Shown in pieces: positions 17,243 through 25,439 of a stretch of 64,000 nt of DNA. The stretch comes from Geodermatophilus obscurus. Its GTDB lineage: Bacteria > Actinomycetota > Actinomycetes > Mycobacteriales > Geodermatophilaceae. How positions within the stretch are numbered: the stretch's first letter is position 1; every line of letters begins with the position of its first letter. The notes under the pieces were generated by a model. The model did not search any database. It had not been told where the DNA came from and was given only the letters and a program-made list of their open reading frames with translations. The stretch covers positions 186,001 to 250,000 of the forward strand of contig NZ_FRDM01000003.1 of the NCBI RefSeq assembly GCF_900143215.1, read 5' to 3'. Made by a program: the position numbers and the translations under genes.

Positions 17243-19543
17243 TCAGCAGAGCCCCAGTGCGCGTCCCCGCTCGACGGCCTCGCGCCGGGATCCGACGTCC
17301 AGCTTGCGGTACAGGCTCCTGGTGTAGCTCTTCACCGTGTTGATCGACAGGTGCAGCGCCGCGCCCACCTCTCGCTGGCTGAGCGGGCCGCGCAGCGCCC
17401 GGAGCACCGAGACCTCCCGCTCGGTCAGCGGTTCCAGCAGTGCCGGCCGCACCCGCGTGGCGGCGCGCCGGCCGGCCCGCGCCTCCACGGCGGCGACCTG
17501 CCGGTCCAGCACCGGGGCGGGCGGCGCGCTCAGTTGCGCCTCGCGGGCCCGGTCGAGGAAGCCCAGCGCGGCCGTCGGGTCGTCGGCTGCCAGGGCGGTC
17601 TCCGCCGCGCTGACCAGCACGAGCACGGCGACTGCGGGGTGCGCCTGGACGCCGACCAGGACGGCGGCACGGTCCGAGCGCGCGCGGGCGGACCCGAGGC
17701 GGCCGGCGCGCCGGTCGAGCACCGCGGCGGCGGCGTGCAGCAGTGCCAGCGCTGCCGCGGCGGCGTCCCCCAGGTGCGCCTCCAGGGCCGCGGCGTCCGC
17801 CCGGGTCGACCGCAGCAGCCGCTCGGCGCGCGCGTCGCGGTCCGGGTCGGGGTCGCCGTCGCCGGGCTGCACCAGGCACCAGGCGAGCAGCCCGGCCACC
17901 TCCAGGCGGGAGAAGACCGGCAGGGCGGATGCGGCGGGGGCCTGCCAGGCAGCGTCGAGTTCGGCCAGCGCCTCCGCCTGCCGTCCGGCGGTGAGCAGCG
18001 CGCCGCCCAGGGCGACCCGGGCGACGACCCAGCCGGGCAGTTCCGGATCGGTCTCGGCCGCCACCGCCTCGCGGGCGGTGTCCAGGGCGACCTCCGGGGA
18101 GGCCTCGGCCGTCGTCCCGTAGACCGCGCGCAGGGCGGCGATCGCCCCCACGGGGCCGGCGAAGCCGGGGAAGCCGGCGCCGTGGCGGCCCGCGCGGACC
18201 TGCTCGGCGGCCCGGTCGAGCAGCTCGGGCACCCGGTCCAGCCGGCCGGTGACCCCGGCAGCCCAGGCGAGCGACAGCAGCAGCGGGACCGAGTCCGCGA
18301 CCACGGCCGGGTCGAGCCGGTTGCCGAGCTCGGCGAACACGCCGACGCGCGCCGTGGCGAGGAACGTCCCGGTGCTCCGTACCAGCCAGTCGGCGGCCCC
18401 GGCGGAGTCGCCGGCGTCGAGCCGGGCGCGGATCGCCTCCTCGACCAGGCCCTGCTCCCAGAACCACAGCGCAGCCCGGTGCCGCACCCTGGCGACGCCC
18501 GCAGGGTCGTCCAGCTCACGTCGCAGCGCCGCCCGGAACAGCGGGTGCACGCGGTACCAGCGCCCGGCGCCGTCCACCGCGGTGACGAAGACGCCGTCCC
18601 GCTCCAGACCGGCCAGGATCGCGCCGGAGCCGGCACGGTCGAGCACCGCGTCGCAGAGCGGACCGCACAGCCGGTCGAGCGGGGCACTGCGCAGCAGCAG
18701 CTCGCGCCGGTCCGGCGCCTGGCCCGCGAGCACCTCGACGATCAGGTAGTCCACAGCGGAACGCAGACCGGGCGGACCGTGCGGTACCGCCCGGCCGCGG
18801 GCACGGTCGCGCAGCGTGAGGGCGCCGAGGACGAGGCCGGCGGCCCAGCCCTCGGTGCGGGCGAGCAGCCCGGCCAGCGCTGCCGGCTCGGGCCCGGGAT
18901 CGCCAGGACCGCCGTGGACCACCGAGGTCAGCAGGGCGCGGGCCTCCCTCGCGGTGAAGCGCAGGTCAGCGGCGACCAGCTCGGCCAGCCGGCCGCGGGC
19001 CCGCAGCCGGGCGAGGCCGATCGGCGGCTCCGTGCGGCTGGCGAGGACCACGCGCAGGGCGGGGGGCAGGTGGTCCAGGAGGAACTCCAGCCCCTCGGCG
19101 ACCCGGGCGTCCGTGACCTCGTGCAGGTCGTCGAGGACCAGCACGGTGGGTTCGTCGCGAGCCGCGAAGCCGTTGAGGAGCTCGGGGACGGCGACGTCGA
19201 GCGGGTCGACCGAGGGCACGGTCAGCGCGCGCAGGGCAGGACCGGCCACGTCCGGGGCGGAGCCGGCCAGGGCGGTGGCCACGTACGTCCAGAACCGCGC
19301 CGGATCGTCCTCGCTGCGCTCGAGGGTGACCCACGCGACCGGCATCCCGGCGTGCCGGGCCCAGGCGGCGAGCAGCGTCGACTTGCCGTACCCGGCACCC
19401 GCCGCGACCACGGTCACCGGTGTCGTGCGGACGGCGTCGAGCTGGTGCTGCAGGCGGGGGCGAGGAACGAGCGACGGAGGTACCGGCGGCACGGTGAGCT
19501 TCCCGGCCAGCAGTGGACCGCCTGCGCCCGTCGGCCCCGACAC
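17243..19543 (-). CDS. MalT-like LuxR-family ATP-dependent transcriptional regulator
   Basis: A 766-residue STAND-type activator. The Walker A loop GAGYGKST is at residues 49-56 and TVLVLDDLHEV is Walker B. A winged-helix region (RWYRVHPLFRAALRREL) is followed by TPR-like helical repeats rich in alanine (about residues 330-680). The C-terminus is a LuxR HTH (LTEREVSVLRALRGPLSQRE, LSINTVKSYTRSLYRKLDV). Such proteins oligomerise on binding ATP and an inducer, then activate nearby genes. GTG at 19543 is preceded by GGGGAGGAG. Possible targets are the hydrolase-CPBP pair downstream or the small gene divergent at 19836; the inducer is unknown. Confidence 0.9.
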   Translation of the reverse strand: MSGPTGAGGPLLAGKLTVPPVPPSLVPRPRLQHQLDAVRTTPVTVVAAGAGYGKSTLLAAWARHAGMPVAWVTLERSEDDPARFWTYVATALAGSAPDVAGPALRALTVPSVDPLDVAVPELLNGFAARDEPTVLVLDDLHEVTDARVAEGLEFLLDHLPPALRVVLASRTEPPIGLARLRARGRLAELVAADLRFTAREARALLTSVVHGGPGDPGPEPAALAGLLARTEGWAAGLVLGALTLRDRARGRAVPHGPPGLRSAVDYLIVEVLAGQAPDRRELLLRSAPLDRLCGPLCDAVLDRAGSGAILAGLERDGVFVTAVDGAGRWYRVHPLFRAALRRELDDPAGVARVRHRAALWFWEQGLVEEAIRARLDAGDSAGAADWLVRSTGTFLATARVGVFAELGNRLDPAVVADSVPLLLSLAWAAGVTGRLDRVPELLDRAAEQVRAGRHGAGFPGFAGPVGAIAALRAVYGTTAEASPEVALDTAREAVAAETDPELPGWVVARVALGGALLTAGRQAEALAELDAAWQAPAASALPVFSRLEVAGLLAWCLVQPGDGDPDPDRDARAERLLRSTRADAAALEAHLGDAAAAALALLHAAAAVLDRRAGRLGSARARSDRAAVLVGVQAHPAVAVLVLVSAAETALAADDPTAALGFLDRAREAQLSAPPAPVLDRQVAAVEARAGRRAATRVRPALLEPLTEREVSVLRALRGPLSQREVGAALHLSINTVKSYTRSLYRKLDVGSRREAVERGRALGLC

Positions 19544-19835
19544 GACCGCTCCTCCCCGGGCCGGCGCGTGCCGCCCTCGGCAGGAGGTGTACCGGCGCGG
19601 GCGCCGGCCGTCCATGCTGTGCACCCCGTCGTCCGGACGAGCCGCACCGCGAGCGGCCCGGTCCGCACCGGAACGGGGCCCGGCGACCGCCTCCACCCCT
19701 GCTGCACCACTGCACGCCGGGGACTGCTTCTGTCGTACCCCCCGGCCATGCTGTGCCTGACCGGATCGCACCGCCGGTGTCGCCATCGCAGACGCGGCCA
19801 CCGCACCGGCGGGTCCAGGAGGAGGCGAGGACGAG

Positions 19836-20090
19836 ATGCGGACCTACGACCCCGCGGACCACATCGTCTACGTCCACCTGGCGCAGTACCCCGCCGCGCC
19901 CGCGGCGCCGTCGCCCGCCCACGACGAGTGTCACCGGCTCCCTGCCGGCTACGCGAACACGTTCCTCGACGCCGGGCTCGGCGGACCGCGCGCGGCCGGT
20001 GCCCGTCCGGCGCTCGTCGTCCTCCCCGGAGGGTCGGCACCGCCCGACGGCCCCGTCCCGGCCGCGCCGGCGCTGCGCCTGGCCCGCTAG
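19836..20090 (+). CDS. Small hypothetical protein
   Basis: An 84-residue frame with an excellent ribosome-binding site (AGGAGGAGGCGAGGACGAG before ATG 19836) and strongly G/C-biased third positions, which supports translation. The N-terminus MRTYDPADHIVYVHLAQYP is ordered-looking; the middle DECHRLPAGYANTFLDAGLG is polar; the rest is alanine- and proline-rich. I recognise no family. It is divergent from the MalT-like regulator, separated by 292 bases, and could be its target. A frameshifted remnant of something longer is the alternative, because coding-like sequence (AWQELLDPEPSAFRWNAGTG) continues beyond the stop in another frame. Confidence 0.5.
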   Translation: MRTYDPADHIVYVHLAQYPAAPAAPSPAHDECHRLPAGYANTFLDAGLGGPRAAGARPALVVLPGGSAPPDGPVPAAPALRLAR

Positions 20091-20352
20091 CCGGTCCGCG
20101 AGTGCCGCCGCGGGCCTGGCAGGAGCTGCTCGACCCGGAGCCGTCGGCGTTCCGGTGGAACGCCGGCACCGGCGCCGCCGACCAGCGTCCCCGCTGGCCA
20201 GGTGCTGGTGCGGCTCTCCGCTACCGGGACCCGACCGGGTCCCCCGCGCCGCGCCGTCCGCTCAGGATCTCCGCTCGCCGACGACCAGTCGATCGCGGAT
20301 CGACCTGAGGCGCCCCGGACACCGGCAGGATTCCTGCGGCGTCGCGTTCCCG

Positions 20353-20721
20353 TCACGCCGTCCGCGGCGCCCGCCGGCACGACCCCGACGACGGGTGAAC
20401 CCCGCCGTCGAGGGGGACGTCCCGGGTCGCCGTCGGTGCGGACGGCCCGGCGATCCCGTCCAGCAGCGACCAGTAGCGCCACAGCAGCCACCGGGGTGCG
20501 ACGGCGACGGCGACGGCCAGGCCGGCGAGGGGGGCGCCGCAGACGACCAGCAGGACGGCGAGACAGCCGCCGGCGACGACCGTGGCGAGAAGGCTCACCG
20601 GCGCCGCGGAGGGTGGCCGCCGGTCCCTCGTGCCGAGGACCGGGCGAGCGGGCTCCTCGACCTCCTCCGCACAGCGACGCCGGATCTCGTCCCAGGCGCG
20701 TCGTTCGTCGGAACTGAGCAC
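20353..20721 (-). CDS. Small membrane protein, DUF3040-like (paralog 1)
   Basis: A 122-residue protein with a charged N-terminal helix (VLSSDERRAWDEIRRRCAEE), then two hydrophobic segments around residues 50-88 (LLATVVAGGCLAVLLVV, PLAGLAVAVAVAPRWLL) and a polar tail. The N-terminal pattern resembles DUF3040 proteins; that assignment is tentative. It is a close paralog of the gene at 35150-35518 (same length, similar along its whole DNA and promoter). GTG at 20721 is preceded by GCAGGAGGTGGACG. A 20-bp duplication just upstream adds distance to its TTGCC-box at 20826. Function unknown. Confidence 0.75.
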   Translation of the reverse strand: MLSSDERRAWDEIRRRCAEEVEEPARPVLGTRDRRPPSAAPVSLLATVVAGGCLAVLLVVCGAPLAGLAVAVAVAPRWLLWRYWSLLDGIAGPSAPTATRDVPLDGGVHPSSGSCRRAPRTA

Positions 20722-20825
20722 CGTCCACCTCCTGCGGGAGCACCGTCCACCTGCTGCCGGCCCAGCCTGCCCGCGACCGGGCAGGTGCACGAGGGTCTCC
20801 ACCGGCCAGGCTCGGCACTCCGTCG

Positions 20826-20842
20826 TTTCCGAGGGTCGGCAA
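20826..20842 (-). promoter_or_regulatory. TTGCC-box palindrome before paralog 1
   Basis: On the minus strand this reads TTGCCGACCCTCGGAAA, one mismatch from the full palindrome. CTGGCCG lies at +17 to +23 and GGCAGGCTG at +55 to +63 after it, in the same register as the other copies. The GTG start is at +105 instead of +84 to +87 because of a local duplication of about 20 bases. Confidence 0.7.
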
Positions 20843-21035
20843 CCGCGGCCGGCGGCAGGCCGGTCGTCGTCCTCATCGACGCGACGACGCCACCGACCCG
20901 GGGGATCCGCGGGCGTGCCGCTCGGAGGGGGCTGCCGGGTGGACGCCGTCCGGTGCGGGCGCGGCCGGACCCGCGGCGCCGCGCCTGCCGGGGAGCGGGA
21001 CGGCCGAACCGTGGGCGCGACCGGCGGGCAGGGGT

Positions 21036-21305
21036 CGACGGGCAGTGGCCGCGCCGGCCACTCGAGGAGCCGGGCGCCGAGCACGGCCGCGTGCAGCGGC
21101 AACCGCTGGTCGGGCCAGGGAACGCTGTACCCGGTCAGCTGGCAGACCCGGGCCGGCCGGCAGGTCACGGTGCGGACGGAGACGTGCAGGCGCCGAGCGC
21201 GGCCTCGGTCGCGGCGGACGCCGCGACCGTCGCCGGCCGGACGTCCCCCGTGCCCGGCCCGCCGGAGCTCCCATGGACCTCGGTTGCCGGTCGGACGTCG
21301 TCCCT
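21036..21305 (-). pseudogene. Truncated relic of a PucR-family regulator
   Basis: On the minus strand, bases 21168-21036 encode RPARVCQLTGYSVPWPDQR followed by LPLHAAVLGARLLEWPARPL. This matches the C-terminal HTH of the intact PucR-type protein at 40424-41653 (LARVAQLTGYSVSRPDQRFS). The next 60 bases also align at DNA level but are frameshifted, and a GGGAGGGA site resembling the intact gene's ribosome-binding site lies near 21305. About 950 bases of the middle are missing. The relic keeps the same position relative to a TTGCC-box (21336) and a divergent small membrane-protein gene (21438) as the intact gene does at 41.7 kb. Confidence 0.75.
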
Positions 21306-21335
21306 CCCTGCCTGCACGCTCACTCCGCGCAGCCG

Positions 21336-21352
21336 TTGCCGACGGTCGGCAA
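21336..21352 (+). promoter_or_regulatory. TTGCC-box palindrome before paralog 2
   Basis: TTGCCGACGGTCGGCAA is a perfect 7-bp inverted repeat with a 3-bp centre. CTGACCG lies at +17 to +23 and GGCATGGTG at +56 to +64; the GTG start of the small membrane protein is at +86. It separates that gene from the pucR relic. Confidence 0.8.
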
Positions 21353-21437
21353 GGCCGGCCGGCACCAGCTGACCGGCGCCGTCCCTGGTGGGGCGCACGC
21401 CCCGCCGGGCATGGTGAGGATCAGCAGGAGGTGGATC

Positions 21438-21812
21438 GTGCTCAGCAGGGACGAACAGCGGATCTGGGACGACATCGAGCGGTTCTACGCCGCCGAGGCC
21501 GAGGAGCCCGTCCTGCCCGTCCCGCACCCGGCGCTCCGGCACCGGCGCGACGGCCGCGGAGCGGGCGACCTGCCGGTCGCGGTGGTGGCGGGCGCGTGGA
21601 GCGCGATCCTGCTGATCCTGTTCGGCGTCCTGGTCGCCGGCTTCGCGGTCGGTGCGGCCACGGCGCTGGGCTGGTGGCTGTGGCGCCACTGGTCGCTGCT
21701 GCGCGGCGGACGGGACGTCGCCGCGGCGGGGCCGACGGGCGAGGCGGCGGTTCGTGTGCGTGCGGACGAGCCGTGGCACCGGCGGTTGCGGCGTGCGTCG
21801 GACACCGACTGA
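21438..21812 (+). CDS. Small membrane protein, DUF3040-like (paralog 2)
   Basis: A 124-residue protein of the same family as 20353-20721, 35150-35518, 41774-42145 and 43216-43593. The N-terminus VLSRDEQRIWDDIERFYAAE with EAEEP is the family signature. Hydrophobic residues 52-88 (VAVVAGAWSAILLILFGVLV, GFAVGAATALGWWLWRHW) give two membrane helices, and the tail is basic (WHRRLRR). GTG at 21438 has AGGAGG at ideal spacing. Its promoter closely matches that at 41671-41774, so the two are probably co-regulated. Function unknown. Confidence 0.78.
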   Translation: MLSRDEQRIWDDIERFYAAEAEEPVLPVPHPALRHRRDGRGAGDLPVAVVAGAWSAILLILFGVLVAGFAVGAATALGWWLWRHWSLLRGGRDVAAAGPTGEAAVRVRADEPWHRRLRRASDTD

Positions 21813-21950
21813 CCCCCTGCCGTGGGTGGTGGGGCGATCCCCGGTGCTCGGCGCCCGGTGGACCGTCGTGCGACCGCCTCGGCGGAGGTGGGTTCGGAAC
21901 CGCCCGGATGTGCCGGAGTCGATGGCACCGCGCCGCAGAGCTCGCGCCGG

Positions 21951-24575
21951 TCAGTCCGGCTGCGGGACGACGTCGGGGCTGTCGGCCACGTTCGGCGGGA
22001 TGCGATTCGGACCGGCCGCGGGCGGCCGAGGGCGGTCCTGGCGGTGCAGGCGCAGCGCGATCAGCGCGACGTCGTCGTCGGAGTGCCCGTCGAGCATGCG
22101 GGTCAGCAGTTCGTCGCACAGCTCGTCCAGGTCCCGGCCGGCGAGGTCCTCCAACGCCTCCCGCAGCCGGTCCAGTCCGTGGTCGAGATCCTGGTCCCGG
22201 CGTTCGACGAGGCCGTCGGTGTAGAGGACCAGGACGGCGTCTCGGTCCAGGGTGACCTCGTACTGGCGGCGCCGCGCGCTGTCGTCGACGCCCAGCAGCA
22301 GGTCGGCCCTCAGGCCGGTGAGGGGCAGCACCGTGCCGTCGGGGTTGACCACCATGGGTGGCGGGTGCCCGGCGTTGGACCAGTGCACCTGCGTGACGCC
22401 ACGGAGCGCCTGGTCCTCGGTCTGCTCGAGGCGGACGACGACGGCGGTGGCGGTGGTGCCCATCTGCAGCGTGGTCATCGCCTCGTCGACTCGGCGCAGG
22501 ACCTCTGCCGGCCCGGCCCCGGTGGTCACCGCGATGGCCCGCAGCATGGACCGGAGCTGGCCCATCACCGCGGCCGCCTCGGTGTTGTGCCCGAGCACGT
22601 CGCCGATGGTGACGACGGTCGCGCCGCCGGGCTGCAGGAAGGCGTCGTACCAGTCACCGCCGACCTGAGCCGCCGCAGCCGCCGGCGTGTACCGCACGAC
22701 GACCTGCAGGTGGTCCGGCTGCGCCGGGGCGGTCAGCAGCGACCGCTGCAGGTCCTCGGCGAGCTGCCGCTGCTGGCGGTACAGGCGCGCGTTGTCCAGC
22801 GCCAGGCCGGCCCGGCCGGCGATGTCGGTGGCCGTGGCGAGGTCGACCGCGCTGATCGGCCCCCGACCGGAGCCGGTGAAGAGGGTCAGCAGGCCGACGG
22901 TGCGTCCCCGCCCCCGTAGCGGCAGGACGGCGAAGCCGTCCGGCGCGAGCTGCTCGAGCAGCTCGTGGGCGGGACCCGGCGACAGCACCGCCCTGATGCG
23001 GGCGGTCGCGTCCTCCTCGACGACCACCGGCCGACCGGTGCTCAGCGCGCGAGCGACGAAGGACGTGTCCGTGAGCGCGGGGACGCGTTCCCGGGCGTAG
23101 TCGGCGACGACCGGGAGGAGGTCCGGGTCGGCGTGCCACCACCCCACGTCCCGCAGCCCGCGCCGGGGGCCGGACCGCCAGTCCTCCCCCACCAGCGTCA
23201 CCAGGCACCAGTCGGCCAGCGCCGGCACCACCAGCTGCGCCAGTCGGGCGACGGCCACCGCCGCGTCCAGGGTGCCGGACAGCTCCGCGGCGACCTGCGC
23301 CAGCAGCTCGACGCGTCGCTGCGAGCGGACCCGCTCGGTGATGTCCAGGAAGTACAGGGCCAGCCCGTGCGGTCCGGGGACCGCGCGCACCTCCACCCAG
23401 ACGTCGAGCGGCGCGGGGTAGTGGGCGTCGAAGACGACGGGCACGCCGGTGCCGGCGGCGCGGCGGTAGTTCTCCTCGAACTCCGTCCCGACCGTGGCGG
23501 GGAACACCTCCCACAGCGTGCGGCCGAGCAGCTCCGCGCGGGGCCGGCCGGCGATCCGCTCGGCCTCGGCGTTCACGTGGGTCATCACCCAGTCGCGGTC
23601 CATCGCGATGAACGCCACGGCCAGACCCTCGAGCATCTCCGCGGTGCGCTGCATCGGCTCCCGCTGGGCGGTGGTGTCGTGCGCGACGCCGACCAGGTGC
23701 GCGGCGCCGTCGTCGTCCACCACCCGGCCGCGGGCGGTGACCCACCGGTGGGACCCGCCGGCCAGCACGATGCGGTACTCGGCCTCGTAGGAGCCGGCCG
23801 TGTCGACCGCGCGTTGTACGCGGGAGATGACGTCCTCGACGTCGTCGGGGTGGACGTGGGCGTACACGTCCTCGGCCCGGCCGCCGAAGGAGGCCCGGTC
23901 GAGCCCGGACAACTCCAGCAGCCGGTCGTCCAGGAGCAGCGCACCGTTGGTGAGGTCCAGGTCGAAGGTCCCCACTCCCCCGGCCTCGGCGGCGAGGTCC
24001 CATCGCGCCCGGTCGGCGCGGTGTGCGGCACTGACCGCGGCGAACTCCAGCTCGGTGACGACCGCGCGGGCGAGCTGCTGCAGCACCGCGACGTCCGACG
24101 GCGACCACTGCCGGGGCCCGGGGTCGAACACGCACAGTGCCCCGAGGGGCCGGCCGTCGGTATCGGCCAGCGGGACCCCGAGATAGGACCCGACCGCGCC
24201 GGAGGCCACCGGCGGCAGGCCGGACACCCGCGGGTCGAGGGCCGCGTCGGGCACGACGAGCGGCCCACCGAGGTCGGCGGTCACCGTGCACAGGGAGTCC
24301 TCGAGCGGCCCCTGGCTGCCGACCGCACCGGGCGCCAGGCCGCTACCGCCGGCGACGGTCTGCACGTCGGACAGCAGGGACACCTGGGACGCCGATGACC
24401 CGACGAGACGGGCAGCCAGCGCCGCGATCTGGTTCAGCGCCGTCGTGCGCCGTGCGCCGGTGAGCCCTCGGCCGCCCCCACCGCCGGCCCCCTCGGGCGG
24501 GACGGACCGCACCGGGGAACCGGGCACCGCGGCCGGACGCGGGGGTCGGACCGGGCCGGTCGGGTCAGTCCCCAA
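21951..24575 (-). CDS. PAS/GAF-sensing PP2C-type (SpoIIE) serine phosphatase
   Basis: An 874-residue protein with, in order, a GAF domain (about 45-180; LGVPLADTDGRPLGALCVFD), two PAS domains (about 185-305 and 310-420; WVTARGRVVDDDGAAHLVGV and FLDITERV), a second GAF (about 430-600) and a SpoIIE/PP2C phosphatase (about 620-850). The metal-binding aspartates are seen in VGGDWYDAFL, TIGDVLGHN and DDVALIALRL. Such RsbU/RsbP-like enzymes dephosphorylate STAS antagonists to release sigma factors. The protein is soluble. The start is uncertain: TTG at 24575 has GGGAGG upstream, and no clear ATG lies before the GAF domain. No partner STAS gene is adjacent; the one at 13567 lacks the target serine. 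Confidence 0.88.
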   Translation of the reverse strand: MGTDPTGPVRPPRPAAVPGSPVRSVPPEGAGGGGGRGLTGARRTTALNQIAALAARLVGSSASQVSLLSDVQTVAGGSGLAPGAVGSQGPLEDSLCTVTADLGGPLVVPDAALDPRVSGLPPVASGAVGSYLGVPLADTDGRPLGALCVFDPGPRQWSPSDVAVLQQLARAVVTELEFAAVSAAHRADRARWDLAAEAGGVGTFDLDLTNGALLLDDRLLELSGLDRASFGGRAEDVYAHVHPDDVEDVISRVQRAVDTAGSYEAEYRIVLAGGSHRWVTARGRVVDDDGAAHLVGVAHDTTAQREPMQRTAEMLEGLAVAFIAMDRDWVMTHVNAEAERIAGRPRAELLGRTLWEVFPATVGTEFEENYRRAAGTGVPVVFDAHYPAPLDVWVEVRAVPGPHGLALYFLDITERVRSQRRVELLAQVAAELSGTLDAAVAVARLAQLVVPALADWCLVTLVGEDWRSGPRRGLRDVGWWHADPDLLPVVADYARERVPALTDTSFVARALSTGRPVVVEEDATARIRAVLSPGPAHELLEQLAPDGFAVLPLRGRGRTVGLLTLFTGSGRGPISAVDLATATDIAGRAGLALDNARLYRQQRQLAEDLQRSLLTAPAQPDHLQVVVRYTPAAAAAQVGGDWYDAFLQPGGATVVTIGDVLGHNTEAAAVMGQLRSMLRAIAVTTGAGPAEVLRRVDEAMTTLQMGTTATAVVVRLEQTEDQALRGVTQVHWSNAGHPPPMVVNPDGTVLPLTGLRADLLLGVDDSARRRQYEVTLDRDAVLVLYTDGLVERRDQDLDHGLDRLREALEDLAGRDLDELCDELLTRMLDGHSDDDVALIALRLHRQDRPRPPAAGPNRIPPNVADSPDVVPQPD

Positions 24576-24808
24576 CCCCTGCGCCTCCCTCGTCCAGGCC
24601 CCTGCCCGGGTCCGCCCCTGGAGTCCGCCCGCACGCGCAGGCGGCTCGCCGTCCCCGCGGCCCGCTGGGAGGACAGGCCCTCGGGGAACCGTCAGCGCAT
24701 GCTAGTGGGAGCTCGGGAGCACCTGACACGGTCGGGGTCATCGAGCAGAACGACGGAGCACCCCCGCCCTGGGACGGCGGGCCCTCGGATGACGGCGAGG
24801 CCCGGGGA

Positions 24809-24982
24809 TCACTTCCCGGGTGACGGGACCGGTTCCTCGAGGCGGTCCCAGCTGTGGTGGCTGAAGACGACCTTGTGCCCGCCGTCGTAGATCACGAGGT
24901 GGCCGGTGGCGGTGAAGCTGAACCGCGCCTCGTCGCCGTAGCGGATGACCTCTCCGTCTGCTCGGTGGAGATCGAAGCTCAT
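24809..24982 (-). CDS. Small hypothetical protein, 57 residues
   Basis: This frame reads MSFDLHRADGEVIRYGDEAR followed by FSFTATGHLVIYDGGHKVVF and SHHSWDRLEEP, ending in TGA. It is balanced in composition, with alternating hydrophobic residues like a small beta-sheet protein, and its third positions are G/C biased. I consider it a genuine short gene. ATG at 24982 overlaps the stop of the preceding 55-codon frame as ATGA, suggesting coupled translation. I recognise no family. It lies between the SpoIIE phosphatase and the diguanylate cyclase. Confidence 0.6.
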   Translation of the reverse strand: MSFDLHRADGEVIRYGDEARFSFTATGHLVIYDGGHKVVFSHHSWDRLEEPVPSPGK

Positions 24983-25146
24983 CGCGACAGCTCGTCGTCA
25001 GCGACGGCCAGGGGTTCCCGGAGGCGGGCGGCCCGCCGACGGTGGCGTGCCGCCGGGAACACCTGCCGGTACCCCGCGGCCCTCGACGGGTAGCGGCCGG
25101 CCTGCCTGTCGAGGAGCGTGGGGAACGGGGCACCTTCGGGGCGCAT
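24979..25146 (-). CDS. Putative basic small protein, 55 residues
   Basis: The frame opens with ATG at 25146 (MRPEGAPFPTLLDRQAGRYP) and ends RLREPLAVADDELSR, overlapping the next gene by ATGA. It is rich in arginine and has no recognised domain. No ribosome-binding site is evident, so it is supported mainly by the overlap with the better-looking 57-residue gene. It could instead be part of the leader of that gene. Confidence 0.35.
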   Translation of the reverse strand: MRPEGAPFPTLLDRQAGRYPSRAAGYRQVFPAARHRRRAARLREPLAVADDELSR

Positions 25147-25439
25147 GCACACAGCGTGACGGGAGTCCGGAGGTACTGCCATCCGAAGCGGCCCGGGACG
25201 GTCCCGGGACGGTTCGGTGCTGGACCCGCCGCTCGGTGCTGGACCTCGCCGCGCGCCTCCACCGCTGCCGCTGGCGCACGGAACGCACCAGGGAGACGGG
25301 TTCCGGCCCGGCGGACGCTGCTGGTCCCGTGTGCGTCCGGACTGCTCGGACGGTCTGCACCCGACCGGAGCTGCCGACGTCGTCAGCCGCACACGGGCGT
25401 GGGCGCCGTGCGGGTGGACGTCGCCCTCGTGGGCCGGGG

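Noticed and set aside
17237-20308. A 1023-codon open frame on the plus strand
   Set aside because: It is antisense to the MalT-like regulator; composition is glycine-, arginine- and glutamine-rich with no domain. It is an artefact of high GC.
20091-20308. Protein-like stretch AWQELLDPEPSAFRWNAGTG after the small gene at 19836
   Set aside because: No ribosome site, no family and a low-complexity end; it may be a remnant but cannot be supported as a gene.
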